Source: a virus
Reading direction: 5' to 3' (one strand)
IMG/VR virus record: IMGVR_UViG_3300031972_002304
Coordinates: 1 to 64,000 of that record
DNA length: 64,000 bases
Of the stretch, positions 7,802-16,167 are shown piece by piece (positions within the stretch are counted from its first letter, which is position 1; every line of letters starts with the position of its first letter). A program made the translations under genes and the position numbers. The notes beneath the pieces were generated by a model. It ran no database searches and was not told the DNA's origin. It saw only the letters and a list, made by a program, of their open reading frames with translations.

Positions 7802-8923
7802 ATGAAATACCTGCACATCCTTTCCGCCTTCGCGGCCGAGCCGCTTGCGATGCAGCCGGAGAAGATCAGGGAGATCACCGCGTTTCTGATGCTGAAGGCG
7901 GAAGGCGGCGAGCTGAGCGCCGAAGAGCGCGCGGCGAAGATCACCAACAAGGCGTCGAATGACGTCGCGAAGCGGGAAGGCGCGATCGCCGTCGTACCGG
8001 TCTATGGCGTGCTCGCGCAGCGCATGAACATGATGGCCGAGTTCTCCGGCGGCACGTCCTACTCGCTTCTCAAGCAGCAGGTCATGGCGGCGCTCGCCAG
8101 CGACGAGGTGAAGGCGGTCGTGCTCGACATCGACAGCCCAGGCGGCGCGGTGCCGGGCACGGTCGAGCTTTCCGATTTCATCCGGTCGGTCCGCGGCGGC
8201 GCAAAGCCGATCATCGCTCAGGTCAACAGCCTCGCGGCGTCGGCCGCCTACTGGATCGCGACTTCCGCCGACGAGATCGTGGTGACGCCATCCGGTCGCG
8301 CCGGCTCGATCGGCGTCTACACCTCGCACGACGACATCTCCGCCTTCCTCGAGCAGAAGGGCGTGAAGCGGACCTATATCGCCGCCGGCAAATACAAGGT
8401 CGAGGGGAACGAGACATCTCCCCTCGACGAGGAGGCCCGCTCCTACGTGCAGAGCTTGATCGATCAGAGCTACGACGCCTTCGTCAGCTCGGTTGCCGAG
8501 GGGCGCGGCGTGACCCGGTCGAAGGTGCTGGACGGCTTCGGGCAGGGCCGCATCTTCGGCGCGCAGGATCTCGTCGATCGCGGCATGGCCGATCGGGTCG
8601 CCACGCTGGACGAGACGCTCCAGCGCTTTGGTGCGCAGACGGAGCCCGAGGCGATCCGCAAGATGCGAGCGGCGAGCGGCGCCCGCGCCGAGGCAGCGGA
8701 GACGCTGGTGAGCAAGATTCGGGCCGGGGCTCCGGTCACGAAGCGCGAGTTCGAGCACGGCCTCAAGGGGCTTGCAGGCCTCTCGAACTCGGAAGCAGAG
8801 CGGGCCGCCCGGCTCTACTTCAAGGACGATCAGGGGGATCCTGATGCTGCGGCGAGAAGCGCTTCGGTTCTGAAGGCGCTGCGCGATGCGCGGGCCAAGG
8901 CCGAGGCATTTTCCACCACGTAA
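7802..8923 (+). CDS. S49-family capsid maturation protease
   Basis: 373 residues similar to SppA/protease C. The nucleophile serine is in NSLAASAAYWIA at about residue 146, and the catalytic lysine is in AGKYKVEGNE at about residue 196. The DIDSPGGAV oxyanion segment is at about residue 110. After residue 300 comes a charged helical tail that may act as internal scaffold. The capsid gene downstream supplies its own coiled-coil N-terminal region. The protease would trim capsid subunits during head maturation. It sits between portal and capsid as in other HK97-like phages. Confidence 0.92.
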   Translation: MKYLHILSAFAAEPLAMQPEKIREITAFLMLKAEGGELSAEERAAKITNKASNDVAKREGAIAVVPVYGVLAQRMNMMAEFSGGTSYSLLKQQVMAALASDEVKAVVLDIDSPGGAVPGTVELSDFIRSVRGGAKPIIAQVNSLAASAAYWIATSADEIVVTPSGRAGSIGVYTSHDDISAFLEQKGVKRTYIAAGKYKVEGNETSPLDEEARSYVQSLIDQSYDAFVSSVAEGRGVTRSKVLDGFGQGRIFGAQDLVDRGMADRVATLDETLQRFGAQTEPEAIRKMRAASGARAEAAETLVSKIRAGAPVTKREFEHGLKGLAGLSNSEAERAARLYFKDDQGDPDAAARSASVLKALRDARAKAEAFSTT

Positions 8924-8937
8924 ATCAGGAGGGCATC

Positions 8938-10158
8938 ATGCCCGAGAACGACGAGATTGCCGGCGAGATCGGCAAGCTGGGCGAGTCCATCGCCAAGATC
9001 CGCGAGCAGGTCCAGAACATGGGCGCCGATCTGACCGCCAAGGTCAGCGCCGGCGGCGACGAGACCGCTGCGGTGAAGGAGAAGGTCGACAAGGCCCTTT
9101 CCGAGATGAACGAGATGTCGGGCCGCCTGTCCGATCTCGAGAAGAAGCGGGCCCGCGAGCGCGAGGGTGCCGATCGCCAGCAGAAGACCCTCGGCGAGCT
9201 CGTCATCGAGAGCGAGGCGTTCAAGAACTCCAACCTCGACGGTGCCTCGCGCGGCTCCTGCCGCATCAAGATCGATCGCGCCAACATCACCTCGGCGCCG
9301 TCGACCGTCGGCGACAATACCAGCGTCGGCACCAGCCTCGTCCCGGGCATGCGCGTTCCGGGCATCATCGCGCCCCCGAATCGGATGATGACCATCCGCG
9401 ACCTGCTGATGCCGGGGCAGACGAGTTCGAGCAACGTCGAATACGTCAAGGAAACCGGCTTCACCAACAACGCGCGGCCGGTGTCCGAAGGCACGACCAA
9501 GCCGAAGTCGGACCTGACCTTCGAGCTGGAGAGCGCGCCGGTCCGCACGATCGCGCACATCTTCAAGGCATCCCGCCAGATCCTGGACGATGCCGTCGGC
9601 CTGCGCTCCTACATCGACGGACGCGCCCGCTACGGCCTGATGTTCAAGGAAGAAGCGCAGTTGCTCAACGGCGACGGTAACGGCCAGAACATCAACGGCC
9701 TGATCCCTCAGGCGACCGACTACTCGGCCGAGTTCACCCCGTCGTCGGCGCAGCAGATCGACACGCTCCGCCTGGCGCTGCTGCAGGTCGTCCTCGCCGA
9801 GTATCCGTCGAACGGCTTCGTCCTCAACCCGATCGATTGGGCGCGGATCGAGCTGACGAAGGACGCCGAGGGCCGCTACATCATCGGCAACCCGGTCAAC
9901 GGCACCATGCCGATGCTGTGGAATCTGCCGGTCGTGTCGACCCAGGCCATGGGCGACGGCGAGTTCCTGACCGGCGCCTTCAACATGGCGGCTCAGATAT
10001 TCGACCGGATGGAGATCGAAGTCCTTCTGTCGTCCGAGAACGTCGACGACTTCGAGAAGAACATGTTCACGATCCGCGCCGAGGAGCGCCTCGCGCTCGC
10101 CGTCTACCGGCCCGAGGCCTTCGTCTACGGCGACTTCGGCCTGTCGTCCGGCGCCTGA
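8938..10158 (+). CDS. Major capsid protein, HK97 fold
   Basis: 406 residues. Residues 1-100 are a coiled coil (IGKLGESIAKIREQVQNMG, then KVDKALSEMNEMSGRLSDLE), which serves as the scaffolding delta domain removed by the protease. The rest matches HK97-type capsid: LVPGMRVPGIIAPPNRMMTI, YVKETGFTNNARPVSEG, FKASRQILDDAVGLRSYIDG, and the C-terminal EEQ-like EERLALAVYRPEAFVYGDF. It has a clear Shine-Dalgarno AGGAGG before ATG 8938. Confidence 0.95.
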   Translation: MPENDEIAGEIGKLGESIAKIREQVQNMGADLTAKVSAGGDETAAVKEKVDKALSEMNEMSGRLSDLEKKRAREREGADRQQKTLGELVIESEAFKNSNLDGASRGSCRIKIDRANITSAPSTVGDNTSVGTSLVPGMRVPGIIAPPNRMMTIRDLLMPGQTSSSNVEYVKETGFTNNARPVSEGTTKPKSDLTFELESAPVRTIAHIFKASRQILDDAVGLRSYIDGRARYGLMFKEEAQLLNGDGNGQNINGLIPQATDYSAEFTPSSAQQIDTLRLALLQVVLAEYPSNGFVLNPIDWARIELTKDAEGRYIIGNPVNGTMPMLWNLPVVSTQAMGDGEFLTGAFNMAAQIFDRMEIEVLLSSENVDDFEKNMFTIRAEERLALAVYRPEAFVYGDFGLSSGA

Positions 10159-10234
10159 TCGGCGGCCGTGACGATCTGACAAGGCGGGAGGCGGCGATGT
10201 CGCCTCCCGATCCCGGCAATCTGGAGTGATCCCG

Positions 10235-10573
10235 ATGAAGCTTCGGTCTCTGCGGCCGCTCGAGGGCAACTATGGCTCGGTCCGGCGCAATCAGGTTTTC
10301 GACGCCACCGACCACGTCGCGCGCCGTCTGATCAACAAGGGCCTCGCCGTTCCGACCGAGATGGATATCCCGGCTGACATCGGCACTCTTTCGGTGGAGG
10401 TGGCCGAAGAGGCGACCCGCCGCCCTCCGGAGCCGCCGCGCCCGCCTTCGCCGCCGGCGCCGCCCCAGCGTGGTGGCCAGACTGGCGAGGAGGAACGGCC
10501 ATCCTCGTCGGAGGAGGCCCCTCCGCGGCAGAAGCGCCGCTATCGGAGGTCAAAGGACGCAGCTTCGTCATGA
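10235..10573 (+). CDS. Small head-module protein with proline-rich tail
   Basis: 112 residues. The first 50 (MKLRSLRPLEGNYGSVRRNQ, then FDATDHVARRLINKGLAVP) form a compact domain that recurs downstream of capsid genes in alphaproteobacterial phages. The remainder is disordered Pro/Glu/Arg-rich sequence (PPEPPRPPSPPAPP). CTGGAG lies 8 bases before ATG 10235. The last 70 bases overlap, in another frame, what looks like the true N-terminus of the next gene, so the disordered tail may exist partly because this DNA codes twice. Confidence 0.6.
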   Translation: MKLRSLRPLEGNYGSVRRNQVFDATDHVARRLINKGLAVPTEMDIPADIGTLSVEVAEEATRRPPEPPRPPSPPAPPQRGGQTGEEERPSSSEEAPPRQKRRYRRSKDAASS

Positions 10574-11079
10574 CGATCAACAACGCGTGGAAGCTCGCGC
10601 CTTGGGCCGACGTCCTCTACGCCTGCGATTTCTCCTGGTGGAACCATCACCGCGGCGCGCCCGAGTTCGAAGGGCTGAAGATCAGCCAGGATTCCAAGGC
10701 CTCCGACACCTTCAAGGACGTCCGCGCCGTTCGAACGAAGCGCCGCGAAGACGGCCTGCTGCTTGGCCGGCCCGGTCATATCGGCTGGGGCGGCAACGGC
10801 GGCTTTCAGGCGCTGAACCTCGCCGTCCAGTTCGGCGCCAAGCGGATCATCCTCGTCGGCTACGACATGCATCTTGATCGCGGTCGCCACTGGCACGGCG
10901 ATCACCCGAAGGGGCTGCACAACCCGCTGCCTGGCAACGTCCGGCGCTGGCGGGCAGCGATCGACAAGAACGCGCCGCTGCTGAAGGCGTTCGGCGTGAC
11001 CGTGATCAACGCGTCGATGGAATCGGCGCTCACCGCATTCCCGAAAATGAGCCTGCTGGAGGCTTTCGATGTCGATTGA
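10570..11079 (+). CDS. DUF115-like (MptE-type fold) protein, probable glycan-linked accessory protein
   Basis: 169 residues from ATG 10570. NNAWKLAPWADVLYACDFSW and later KRIILVGYDMHLDRGRHWHG match phage proteins related to the DUF115/6-hydroxymethylpterin-pyrophosphokinase-like fold, often found in surface-glycan gene clusters. The frame continues open upstream of ATG 10570 and encodes ILVGGGPSAAEAPLSEVKG, the GxGPS motif expected at the true N-terminus of this family. No ATG, GTG or TTG opens that extension, but a GAGGAGG lies 7 bases before an ATC at 10501. It is the first gene of a three-gene cassette inserted in the head operon. Confidence 0.6.
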   Translation: MTINNAWKLAPWADVLYACDFSWWNHHRGAPEFEGLKISQDSKASDTFKDVRAVRTKRREDGLLLGRPGHIGWGGNGGFQALNLAVQFGAKRIILVGYDMHLDRGRHWHGDHPKGLHNPLPGNVRRWRAAIDKNAPLLKAFGVTVINASMESALTAFPKMSLLEAFDVD

Positions 11080-11596
11080 CCCTGCTGCGTTCGTTCATCC
11101 GAAGGCGCACGTCGAAGGCTCGACCGTCGGCGCGCGGACGAAGGTCTGGCAGTTCGCATCGATCGTCTGCGGCACCGTCATCGGCGCGGACTGCACGGTC
11201 GGCGCTGGCGTGGTGCTCTCTGGCCCGGTCTTCGGCGACCGGTGCAAGATCAGCTCGGGCGTGGTGATGGGGCCGGGCTTCAAGATCGGCGACGGCGTCT
11301 TCGTCGGGCCGAACGTCGTCTTCGCCAACGATGTGTGGCCGGAGTTCTCTGTCGAGGGCTACGACGACCGCCTTTTGCGCTCCGGCGACCGCTGGGCGGT
11401 GATCATCGGGAATGGGGCATCGATCGGCGCCAACGCCGTCGTGCTGCCGGGCGTGTGCATCGGCGCCGGCGCGGTAGTGGCGGCCGGGGCGGTCGTCGAC
11501 CGGGATCTGCCGGACGGAACGCTTTGGTCTCGCGATGGCGGGACGCGAGGCGTTCCGGTCAACCGGCGCTCGCGAAGGATGAGGTTCGCAGGATGA
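11069..11596 (+). CDS. Left-handed beta-helix (hexapeptide-repeat) acyltransferase
   Basis: 175 residues made of hexapeptide repeats of the [LIV]-G-x4 type: TVGARTKVWQFASIVCGTVI, then IGADCTVGAGVVLSG, KISSGVVMGPGFKIGDGVFV and, near the end, IGANAVVLPGVCIGAGAVVA. This is the fold of acetyl- and other acyltransferases acting on sugars or nucleotide sugars (WbpD/PglD type). It overlaps the preceding gene by 11 bases and belongs to the cassette 10570-12275. Such an enzyme is not needed for head assembly, so it probably modifies a glycan on the virion or on the host surface. Confidence 0.85.
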   Translation: MSIDPAAFVHPKAHVEGSTVGARTKVWQFASIVCGTVIGADCTVGAGVVLSGPVFGDRCKISSGVVMGPGFKIGDGVFVGPNVVFANDVWPEFSVEGYDDRLLRSGDRWAVIIGNGASIGANAVVLPGVCIGAGAVVAAGAVVDRDLPDGTLWSRDGGTRGVPVNRRSRRMRFAG

Positions 11597-11661
11597 GCGA
11601 GATGCAGTGGTATCAGAGACCGGTGCAGAGCGAGACGACGCCGGGCGGGGCAGGGCAGTGA
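11593..11661 (+). CDS. Possible 22-residue peptide between cassette genes
   Basis: ATG 11593 overlaps the acyltransferase stop in the ATGA style and encodes MSEMQWYQRPVQSETTPGGA plus two residues, ending at 11661 on top of the next gene's GTG. It could be a translated coupling peptide that carries ribosomes to the glycosyltransferase-like gene. Evidence is only the overlaps at both ends. Confidence 0.3.
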   Translation: MSEMQWYQRPVQSETTPGGAGQ

Positions 11662-12275
11662 TCACCGTCGCCACGCTACTCTGGCAGCCGAACGGCTCGT
11701 CGAAGCGCTTCTCGCGCATGTACGACGAGACTTGGGTCGAGAAGCTTTATTGCGGCTTCGCCCGCAACCTGACGCGGCCGTTCCGGTTCGTCTGCTTCGT
11801 CGACCGGCCCTACGACTTCGTGGAGCCCGCGATCGTCATGGAGCGGATCGCGGCGCGGCGCCCGACTTACGCCACATGCATCGAGCCATACCGGCTGAAT
11901 GAGCCGATGATCCTGGTTGGCCTCGACACGATCGTCACCGGCAACATCGACCACCTCGCCGACTACTGCCTGACGGCGGACCGGATGGCGCTGCCGCGCG
12001 ATCCGTATCACCCGGAGATCGCCTGCAACGGCGTGGCGCTGGTTCCCGCCGGCATGCGCGCGGTCGCGACGACGCACCGCGGCGAGAACGACATGGAGTG
12101 GGTGAGGGGATTCCAGCACCACTTCACCGACGACCTCTTCCCGGGCCAGATCGTGTCCTACAAGGGCGCGGTCGAGCGGCGCGGTCTTGGCGATGCCCGC
12201 ATCGTCTACTTCCACGGCGAGCGCAAGCCGCACCAACTGCCGAACGTCGGCTGGATCAAGGAGCACTGGCGATGA
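11658..12275 (+). CDS. Glycosyltransferase-like protein (GT-A, nucleotide-sugar transferase type)
   Basis: 205 residues. VITVATLLWQPNGSSKRFSR, then LTRPFRFVCFVDRPYDF and later MILVGLDTIVTGNIDHLADY, resemble the nucleotide-sugar binding half of GT-A glycosyltransferases such as GT8, with LDTIVTGNID in the place of the DxD metal site. A C-terminal ARIVYFHGERKPHQLP segment is also family-like. GTG 11658 with a GGGGCAGGGCA purine run upstream is the chosen start. It is the third gene of the cassette with the DUF115-like protein and the acyltransferase. It could glycosylate a virion protein or a host surface sugar. Confidence 0.65.
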   Translation: MITVATLLWQPNGSSKRFSRMYDETWVEKLYCGFARNLTRPFRFVCFVDRPYDFVEPAIVMERIAARRPTYATCIEPYRLNEPMILVGLDTIVTGNIDHLADYCLTADRMALPRDPYHPEIACNGVALVPAGMRAVATTHRGENDMEWVRGFQHHFTDDLFPGQIVSYKGAVERRGLGDARIVYFHGERKPHQLPNVGWIKEHWR

Positions 12276-12907
12276 TGCCTCCGGTTCTGGTCACGCCGGC
12301 GGAGGAGATGCCGGTCACGCTGGACGAGGTGCGCGCCGCGGTCCCTGGCAGCGCCGACACGGCCGACGCAGTTCTGAACGGGCTGGTCGCGACGGCTGTC
12401 CGCAGCATCGAGGAGAACCTGAACCGGGCGCTCGTGCCGCAGATCTGGCGGCAGGGATTCGATGCGTTCGACAAGATCATGCGGCTGCCGCTGCCGGCGG
12501 TGGAAGACGGGATCGGCTCGATCACCTATCGGAACGAGGCCGGTCAGATCGCCACGGTTTCGGACGACGACTACGCCCTCGACGCTGACGAGATCGGCTC
12601 TTTCGTGCGGTTCAAGGACGACTTCGAGACGCCTGGCGACCTCTATGAGAACGCGGCCGTGTCGATCACCTGGACTGCCGGCTATGCGGATGTCTCGAGT
12701 GGCGTCGACGGAGTCCCGCCTCCGATCAAGACGGCGATCCTGCTGGTGGTCGGCAACATCTTCCGGCTCACGAAGCCGAGCCTCGAAATCCGAATGGAGG
12801 AGTTCCCTGGCGCCGGCGAGACGCAATATTCGAGCCCGGAGATCGTGTCCCGCGCGACCGACAACGTGGTGAAGATGCTACTCGGGCCGTTCCGGAGGTA
12901 CGTGTGA
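12272..12907 (+). CDS. Head-tail connector, gp6-like
   Basis: 211 residues. VTPAEEMPVTLDEVRAAVPG, then NGLVATAVRSIEENLNRAL and the repeat-like DDYALDADEI plus VSITWTAGYAD segments, follow the pattern of the HK97 gp6 / PhiE125 gp8-like connector that attaches beneath the portal. The start overlaps the glycosyltransferase stop (ATG 12272 or 12275) with AAGGAG 8 bases upstream, so the cassette is translationally fused into the structural operon. Confidence 0.8.
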   Translation: MMPPVLVTPAEEMPVTLDEVRAAVPGSADTADAVLNGLVATAVRSIEENLNRALVPQIWRQGFDAFDKIMRLPLPAVEDGIGSITYRNEAGQIATVSDDDYALDADEIGSFVRFKDDFETPGDLYENAAVSITWTAGYADVSSGVDGVPPPIKTAILLVVGNIFRLTKPSLEIRMEEFPGAGETQYSSPEIVSRATDNVVKMLLGPFRRYV

Positions 12908-13263
12908 CCCCGGCGGAGGCGAAGGCAAAGCTGGCTCGCATGATGGAGCAGCGCGGCGAGACCGTCCGGATCGTCAACGTCGACTTCGGCACCGGCGCCG
13001 AGGACACATGCGATGCCCGCGCCGTGGTAACCGGCTTCGCCGCGCACGAGCTTGTTGCCGGCGTCGACCTCGGCGAGCGCGACGTGCTGGTCTATGCAGA
13101 CGACGTCACGCTGTCGACGCCGATCGTCGAAGGCACCATCATCATCCTGCGGAGGGCAACCGCCGAAGAGACGACGATGTCGGTATCGGAGCCGCCGGAC
13201 ACGTCGACGCATCGCATGGCGGGCGTGCTGATCGCCTATGCGATCAAGGCCAAGGGCGGGTAG
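12904..13263 (+). CDS. Head-closure or head-tail adaptor-like protein
   Basis: 119 residues, GTG start overlapping the connector stop. The position between connector and neck protein is that of a head-completion or stopper protein. A beta-rich middle (ETVRIVNVDFGTGAEDTCDA, then LGERDVLVYADDVTLSTPI) fits a small beta-barrel, but no family can be named with confidence. The C-terminus ends GVLIAYAIKAKGG. Confidence 0.55.
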   Translation: MTPAEAKAKLARMMEQRGETVRIVNVDFGTGAEDTCDARAVVTGFAAHELVAGVDLGERDVLVYADDVTLSTPIVEGTIIILRRATAEETTMSVSEPPDTSTHRMAGVLIAYAIKAKGG

Positions 13264-13266
13264 GCG

Positions 13267-13935
13267 ATGGCCATTTCTCGTCTTGACCCGTTCGCCCGCG
13301 AGTTCGAAGTGATGATCGACGAGATCGCCTCGCCGCCGGCCCGGGCGCAACGCCTGGCCGAGGCCGCGCAGGCCGAGATCGATCGCGCCAACGAGATCAA
13401 CAGGGCCGCGCTCGGCGGCGACCCGCGCTACGAGGTGACCGTCGACGGCCGCCGCGGAGCGCCGGTGACGACGGTGAAGGCCGGCGGCATGGTCTTCGCC
13501 GAGTGGTCGTTCATGCGAGAGGTGCTCGAATACATCGGCGCGCAACTCGTCCTCTCATCGCCGGTGCGCAGCGGTCGCTACTCGCAGTCGCACATCCTGC
13601 TCATTGACGGGAACGAGCACTCCGGAGGCGAGCCGCCCGAGACGTTCGATAACGCGATTTTCGCCAGCGTCGTGCCCTACGCCCGCAAGATCGAGCGCGG
13701 ACTGTCGCGGCAGGCGCCGGAGGGCGTCTACGAGGTCGTCGCCGCGATGGCGCGCCGGCGCTTCGGCAACGTCGCCAAGGTCCAGTTCAGCTACCGATCG
13801 CTGGTCGGCATGTCGATGCTCGAGGCGTGGGCGCAGCAGACCACGATGCTGAAGGTCGGCCGCCGGCGGATGAACGACAGCGAGCGCGAAAACTGGCTCC
13901 GGCGGCAGCCGGCGATCATCGTGGAGCCGTACTGA
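13267..13935 (+). CDS. Neck / tail-completion protein (HK97 gp10-like)
   Basis: 222 residues. The central part (LVLSSPVRSGRYSQSHILLI, followed by VVPYARKIERGLSRQAPEGV) has the arrangement of HK97 gp10-like neck proteins: 'SPVRSG-Y', then 'YA-KIE-G', then a closing hydrophobic helix. N-terminal helices are charged. It lies between the head-closure and tail-terminator genes, where the gp10-like protein is normally found. Confidence 0.65.
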   Translation: MAISRLDPFAREFEVMIDEIASPPARAQRLAEAAQAEIDRANEINRAALGGDPRYEVTVDGRRGAPVTTVKAGGMVFAEWSFMREVLEYIGAQLVLSSPVRSGRYSQSHILLIDGNEHSGGEPPETFDNAIFASVVPYARKIERGLSRQAPEGVYEVVAAMARRRFGNVAKVQFSYRSLVGMSMLEAWAQQTTMLKVGRRRMNDSERENWLRRQPAIIVEPY

Positions 13936-13936
13936 A

Positions 13937-14350
13937 ATGGCGCACCGCCTCGTTGAAGCCGCCTTCCGCGCCCGTCTCGCCGCCGGCTTCAGCGGCTGCC
14001 AGATCTATCCGAAGGGCAAGACCGCCGCGCCATCGAATGGCGCCGCCTTCTTGGTCCTTCAGTTTCCGCATTCGACCAGCATGCAAGCGAGCGTCGGCGA
14101 CCCGGGGAACAACCGATACCGGGAAGAGGGCGGGGCCCGGTTTGTCCTGAATGTGAAATCGAACTCGGCGCCGGCCATCGCGCAGGGCGACCAGTGGTGC
14201 GAGGAGATAGCCGAACTCTTCCGCGGCAAGCGGTTCGACGGCGTGCTGACTTTCGCGCCCGGCTCGCCGACCTTCGACGACGAGAGCGACAACGCAGGGT
14301 ATTTCACCATGTCGTTCGCCGTTCCGTACCTGTTCAATTTCATCGAATAG
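13937..14350 (+). CDS. Tail terminator protein (DUF4128 / lambda U-like)
   Basis: 137 residues. FRARLAAGFSGCQIYPKGKT near the start, then RFVLNVKSNSAPAIAQGDQW and a C-terminal strand YFTMSFAVPYLFNFIE, match the small alpha/beta tail-terminator family. These cap the tail tube and stop its growth. It starts one base after the neck gene stop. The two terminator-type hairpins after it separate it from the tail tube gene. Confidence 0.65.
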   Translation: MAHRLVEAAFRARLAAGFSGCQIYPKGKTAAPSNGAAFLVLQFPHSTSMQASVGDPGNNRYREEGGARFVLNVKSNSAPAIAQGDQWCEEIAELFRGKRFDGVLTFAPGSPTFDDESDNAGYFTMSFAVPYLFNFIE

Positions 14351-14390
14351 TCCGGCGCCGCCGGCCATAGCCCGCGAGGGCATCAACCAA

Positions 14391-14413
14391 GGGTCGCCTC
14401 GGCGGCCCTTTTT
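14391..14413 (+). terminator. Terminator between tail terminator and tail tube genes
   Basis: GGGTCGC (14391-14397) pairs with GCGGCCC (14402-14408) around the loop CTCG, followed by TTTTT. The same 7-base stem with a TTCG loop recurs at 22755-22777 inside the J-like gene. It may modulate rather than end late transcription, since tail genes continue downstream. Confidence 0.8.
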
Positions 14414-14436
14414 CTTTGCCCAGATGGAGAAGACCG

Positions 14437-15378
14437 ATGGACGGCATGATCGGGATCAACGACAGCCAGACTCGCATTGCCCGCGTCGCCGAAACGACCT
14501 GGGGCGTCACTCCGACGAGCCCGGCTTTCGAGAATATGCGGTCCACGCGCGACACGCTGCAGGCGAACAAGCGCACGGTCACCTCGGAAGAGCGGCGTCC
14601 GGATCGCAACGTGTCCGATGTCATCCAGGTGGCGAGGTCTGCTTCCGGCAACATCCCCACCGAGTTCGCCTATGGCGCATATGATGACGAGTTCGAGAGC
14701 GCTCTGTTCGGGACATGGTCGAGCGGTGACGTGCTGAAGAACGGCACGACCTATCACGCTCTGACCTACGAGAAGACCTTCGCCAAGCCCGGCGGGTCGA
14801 GCATCTTCCACCGGTTCGCCGGCTGCATCGTCGATACGATGGCGCTGAGCGTCACTGCCGAGCAGCTGATCGGCCTGGAATTCGGCGTGATGGGCAAGGG
14901 CGTCACGCAGGGCATCACCGCGCTGTCTGGCGCGACCTATGCCGCGGCGAACACCAATCCGGTCCTGTCCGCAGCGGCCGACTTCGCCTCCCTGTCCATC
15001 GTTGGCCTCTCCTCGACGCCGGCGATCCAGTCGCTGACGCTGAACACCTCCAACGGCCTGCGCCAGCGCATGGCCATCGGCGACCTGAATTCGAAGGGCA
15101 TCGGCACCGGCCGTTTCACTGCGACGGGCACGATCAACGCCTATTTCGAGGACGAAGAGCTCTACGCGCTCTTCCTCAGCCACGGCGAGATCGAGCTCGG
15201 CTTCACGCTCGGCACCGAAAGCGGCTCGACCTACGACGTTCTCCTTCCCCGCCTGAAGCTGACGGAAGGCACCGTCCAGTCCGGTGGCAACGACTCCGAC
15301 GTCATGGCGAACCTGAACTTCCAGGCGCTCTACGACACGGACATCGCCGCCACCATGCAGATCACCCGCGGAGCCTGA
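14437..15378 (+). CDS. Major tail tube protein
   Basis: 313 residues. An opening GINDSQTRIARVAETTWGVT and TLQANKRTVTSEERRPDRNV, a central GEFA-like EFAYGAYDDEFESALFGTW segment, and a C-terminal LPRLKLTEGTVQSGGNDSDV with LNFQALYD, are typical of phage tail tube proteins of the TTP family. GGAGA precedes ATG 14437 by 6 bases. It stacks as hexamer rings around the tape measure. Its place before the tail assembly chaperones agrees. Confidence 0.85.
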   Translation: MDGMIGINDSQTRIARVAETTWGVTPTSPAFENMRSTRDTLQANKRTVTSEERRPDRNVSDVIQVARSASGNIPTEFAYGAYDDEFESALFGTWSSGDVLKNGTTYHALTYEKTFAKPGGSSIFHRFAGCIVDTMALSVTAEQLIGLEFGVMGKGVTQGITALSGATYAAANTNPVLSAAADFASLSIVGLSSTPAIQSLTLNTSNGLRQRMAIGDLNSKGIGTGRFTATGTINAYFEDEELYALFLSHGEIELGFTLGTESGSTYDVLLPRLKLTEGTVQSGGNDSDVMANLNFQALYDTDIAATMQITRGA

Positions 15379-15596
15379 TGATGAGCGGCTCCGCTGAGAT
15401 GACCGTCCTCGAGCCGTTCTCGGACTATCCGGACGGCAAGAAGGAGGTCGCCTACGCCAAGGGCGACCACATCACCGTCACCGCCAGCCGGGCGACGGAA
15501 CTCCGCGACCGCGGGCTTGCCCGCTCGCTGCCGAAGCCCAAGGCCGAACCGAAGGCATCCGGCGCCAAGACCACCGAACCCGACGCGGCCGACTGA
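15378..15596 (+). CDS. Small tail-module protein, unknown
   Basis: 72 residues with the start overlapping the tail tube stop (ATG 15378, or 15381). It has a short folded front (VLEPFSDYPDGKKEVAYAKG, then ITVTASRATELRDRGLA), resembling the front of the gene at 10235, and a Lys/Pro/Glu-rich tail. A recurring phage fold of this kind sits beside capsid and tail genes. Function is unknown. Confidence 0.55.
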   Translation: MMSGSAEMTVLEPFSDYPDGKKEVAYAKGDHITVTASRATELRDRGLARSLPKPKAEPKASGAKTTEPDAAD

Positions 15597-15678
15597 GGCC
15601 AGGTATTCTGCGCAGAACGGCCGCGGGCGAAGTTCGGGCGCCCGCGGCCACCCTCCCGAACACCGAAGGAATTCCGAC

Positions 15679-16167
15679 ATGAGCCTGTATAAGAAATTCG
15701 CCACCGACGAGAACGCAGAGGCCGGCGAGGGCATCGTGCTCGACTATGGCGACGGCGTGAAGATCCGTATCCACCGCGCCGGCGGCGGCAACAAGGCGTT
15801 CGCGCGCATCCTCGAGGCGAAGACAAAACCCTACCGCCGTCAGATCGACAACGGCACGATCGACCAGGACGTGATGCGCCGGCTGATGGCCGAGATCTAC
15901 GCCAAGTCCGTCATCATCGGATGGGAAGGCGTGACCGACGAGGACGATCATCCGCTCGCCTTCACGGAGGAGAACGTTGTCAAGGTCCTGCTCGACCTGC
16001 CTGACCTCTTCCGCGACATCCAGGAAGCGGCCAGCAACGCGGCTCTCTTCCGCGCCGATGCGAATGCGGCCGTGGAGGGAAACTCGTCGACGCCCTCCGG
16101 TGGAGCCTCCGGTGGAGCGAGCAAGAAAGCTGGTTCCGAAGCCTCGCAGAGCGCGGAAAGCCGGTAA
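15679..16167 (+). CDS. Tail assembly chaperone, zero-frame product (gpG-like)
   Basis: 162 residues starting MSLYKKFATDENAEAGEGIV, with GAAGGA before the ATG. The DYGDGVKIRIHRAGGGNKAF block is the standard beginning of the gpG-like chaperone in alphaproteobacterial siphophages. It binds the tape-measure protein and helps build the tail. The zero-frame protein ends in a Ser/Gly/Ala-rich tail (SGGASGGASKKAGSEASQ) that is an artefact of reading past the slip site at 16077-16083; a share of ribosomes shift -1 there to make the longer fusion. Confidence 0.8.
   Translation: MSLYKKFATDENAEAGEGIVLDYGDGVKIRIHRAGGGNKAFARILEAKTKPYRRQIDNGTIDQDVMRRLMAEIYAKSVIIGWEGVTDEDDHPLAFTEENVVKVLLDLPDLFRDIQEAASNAALFRADANAAVEGNSSTPSGGASGGASKKAGSEASQSAESR

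Noticed and set aside
6589-10269. Long minus-strand frames opposite portal, protease and capsid genes
   Set aside because: They are open because of GC-biased third positions, read as Arg/His/Leu-rich strings, and lie exactly opposite well-identified genes.
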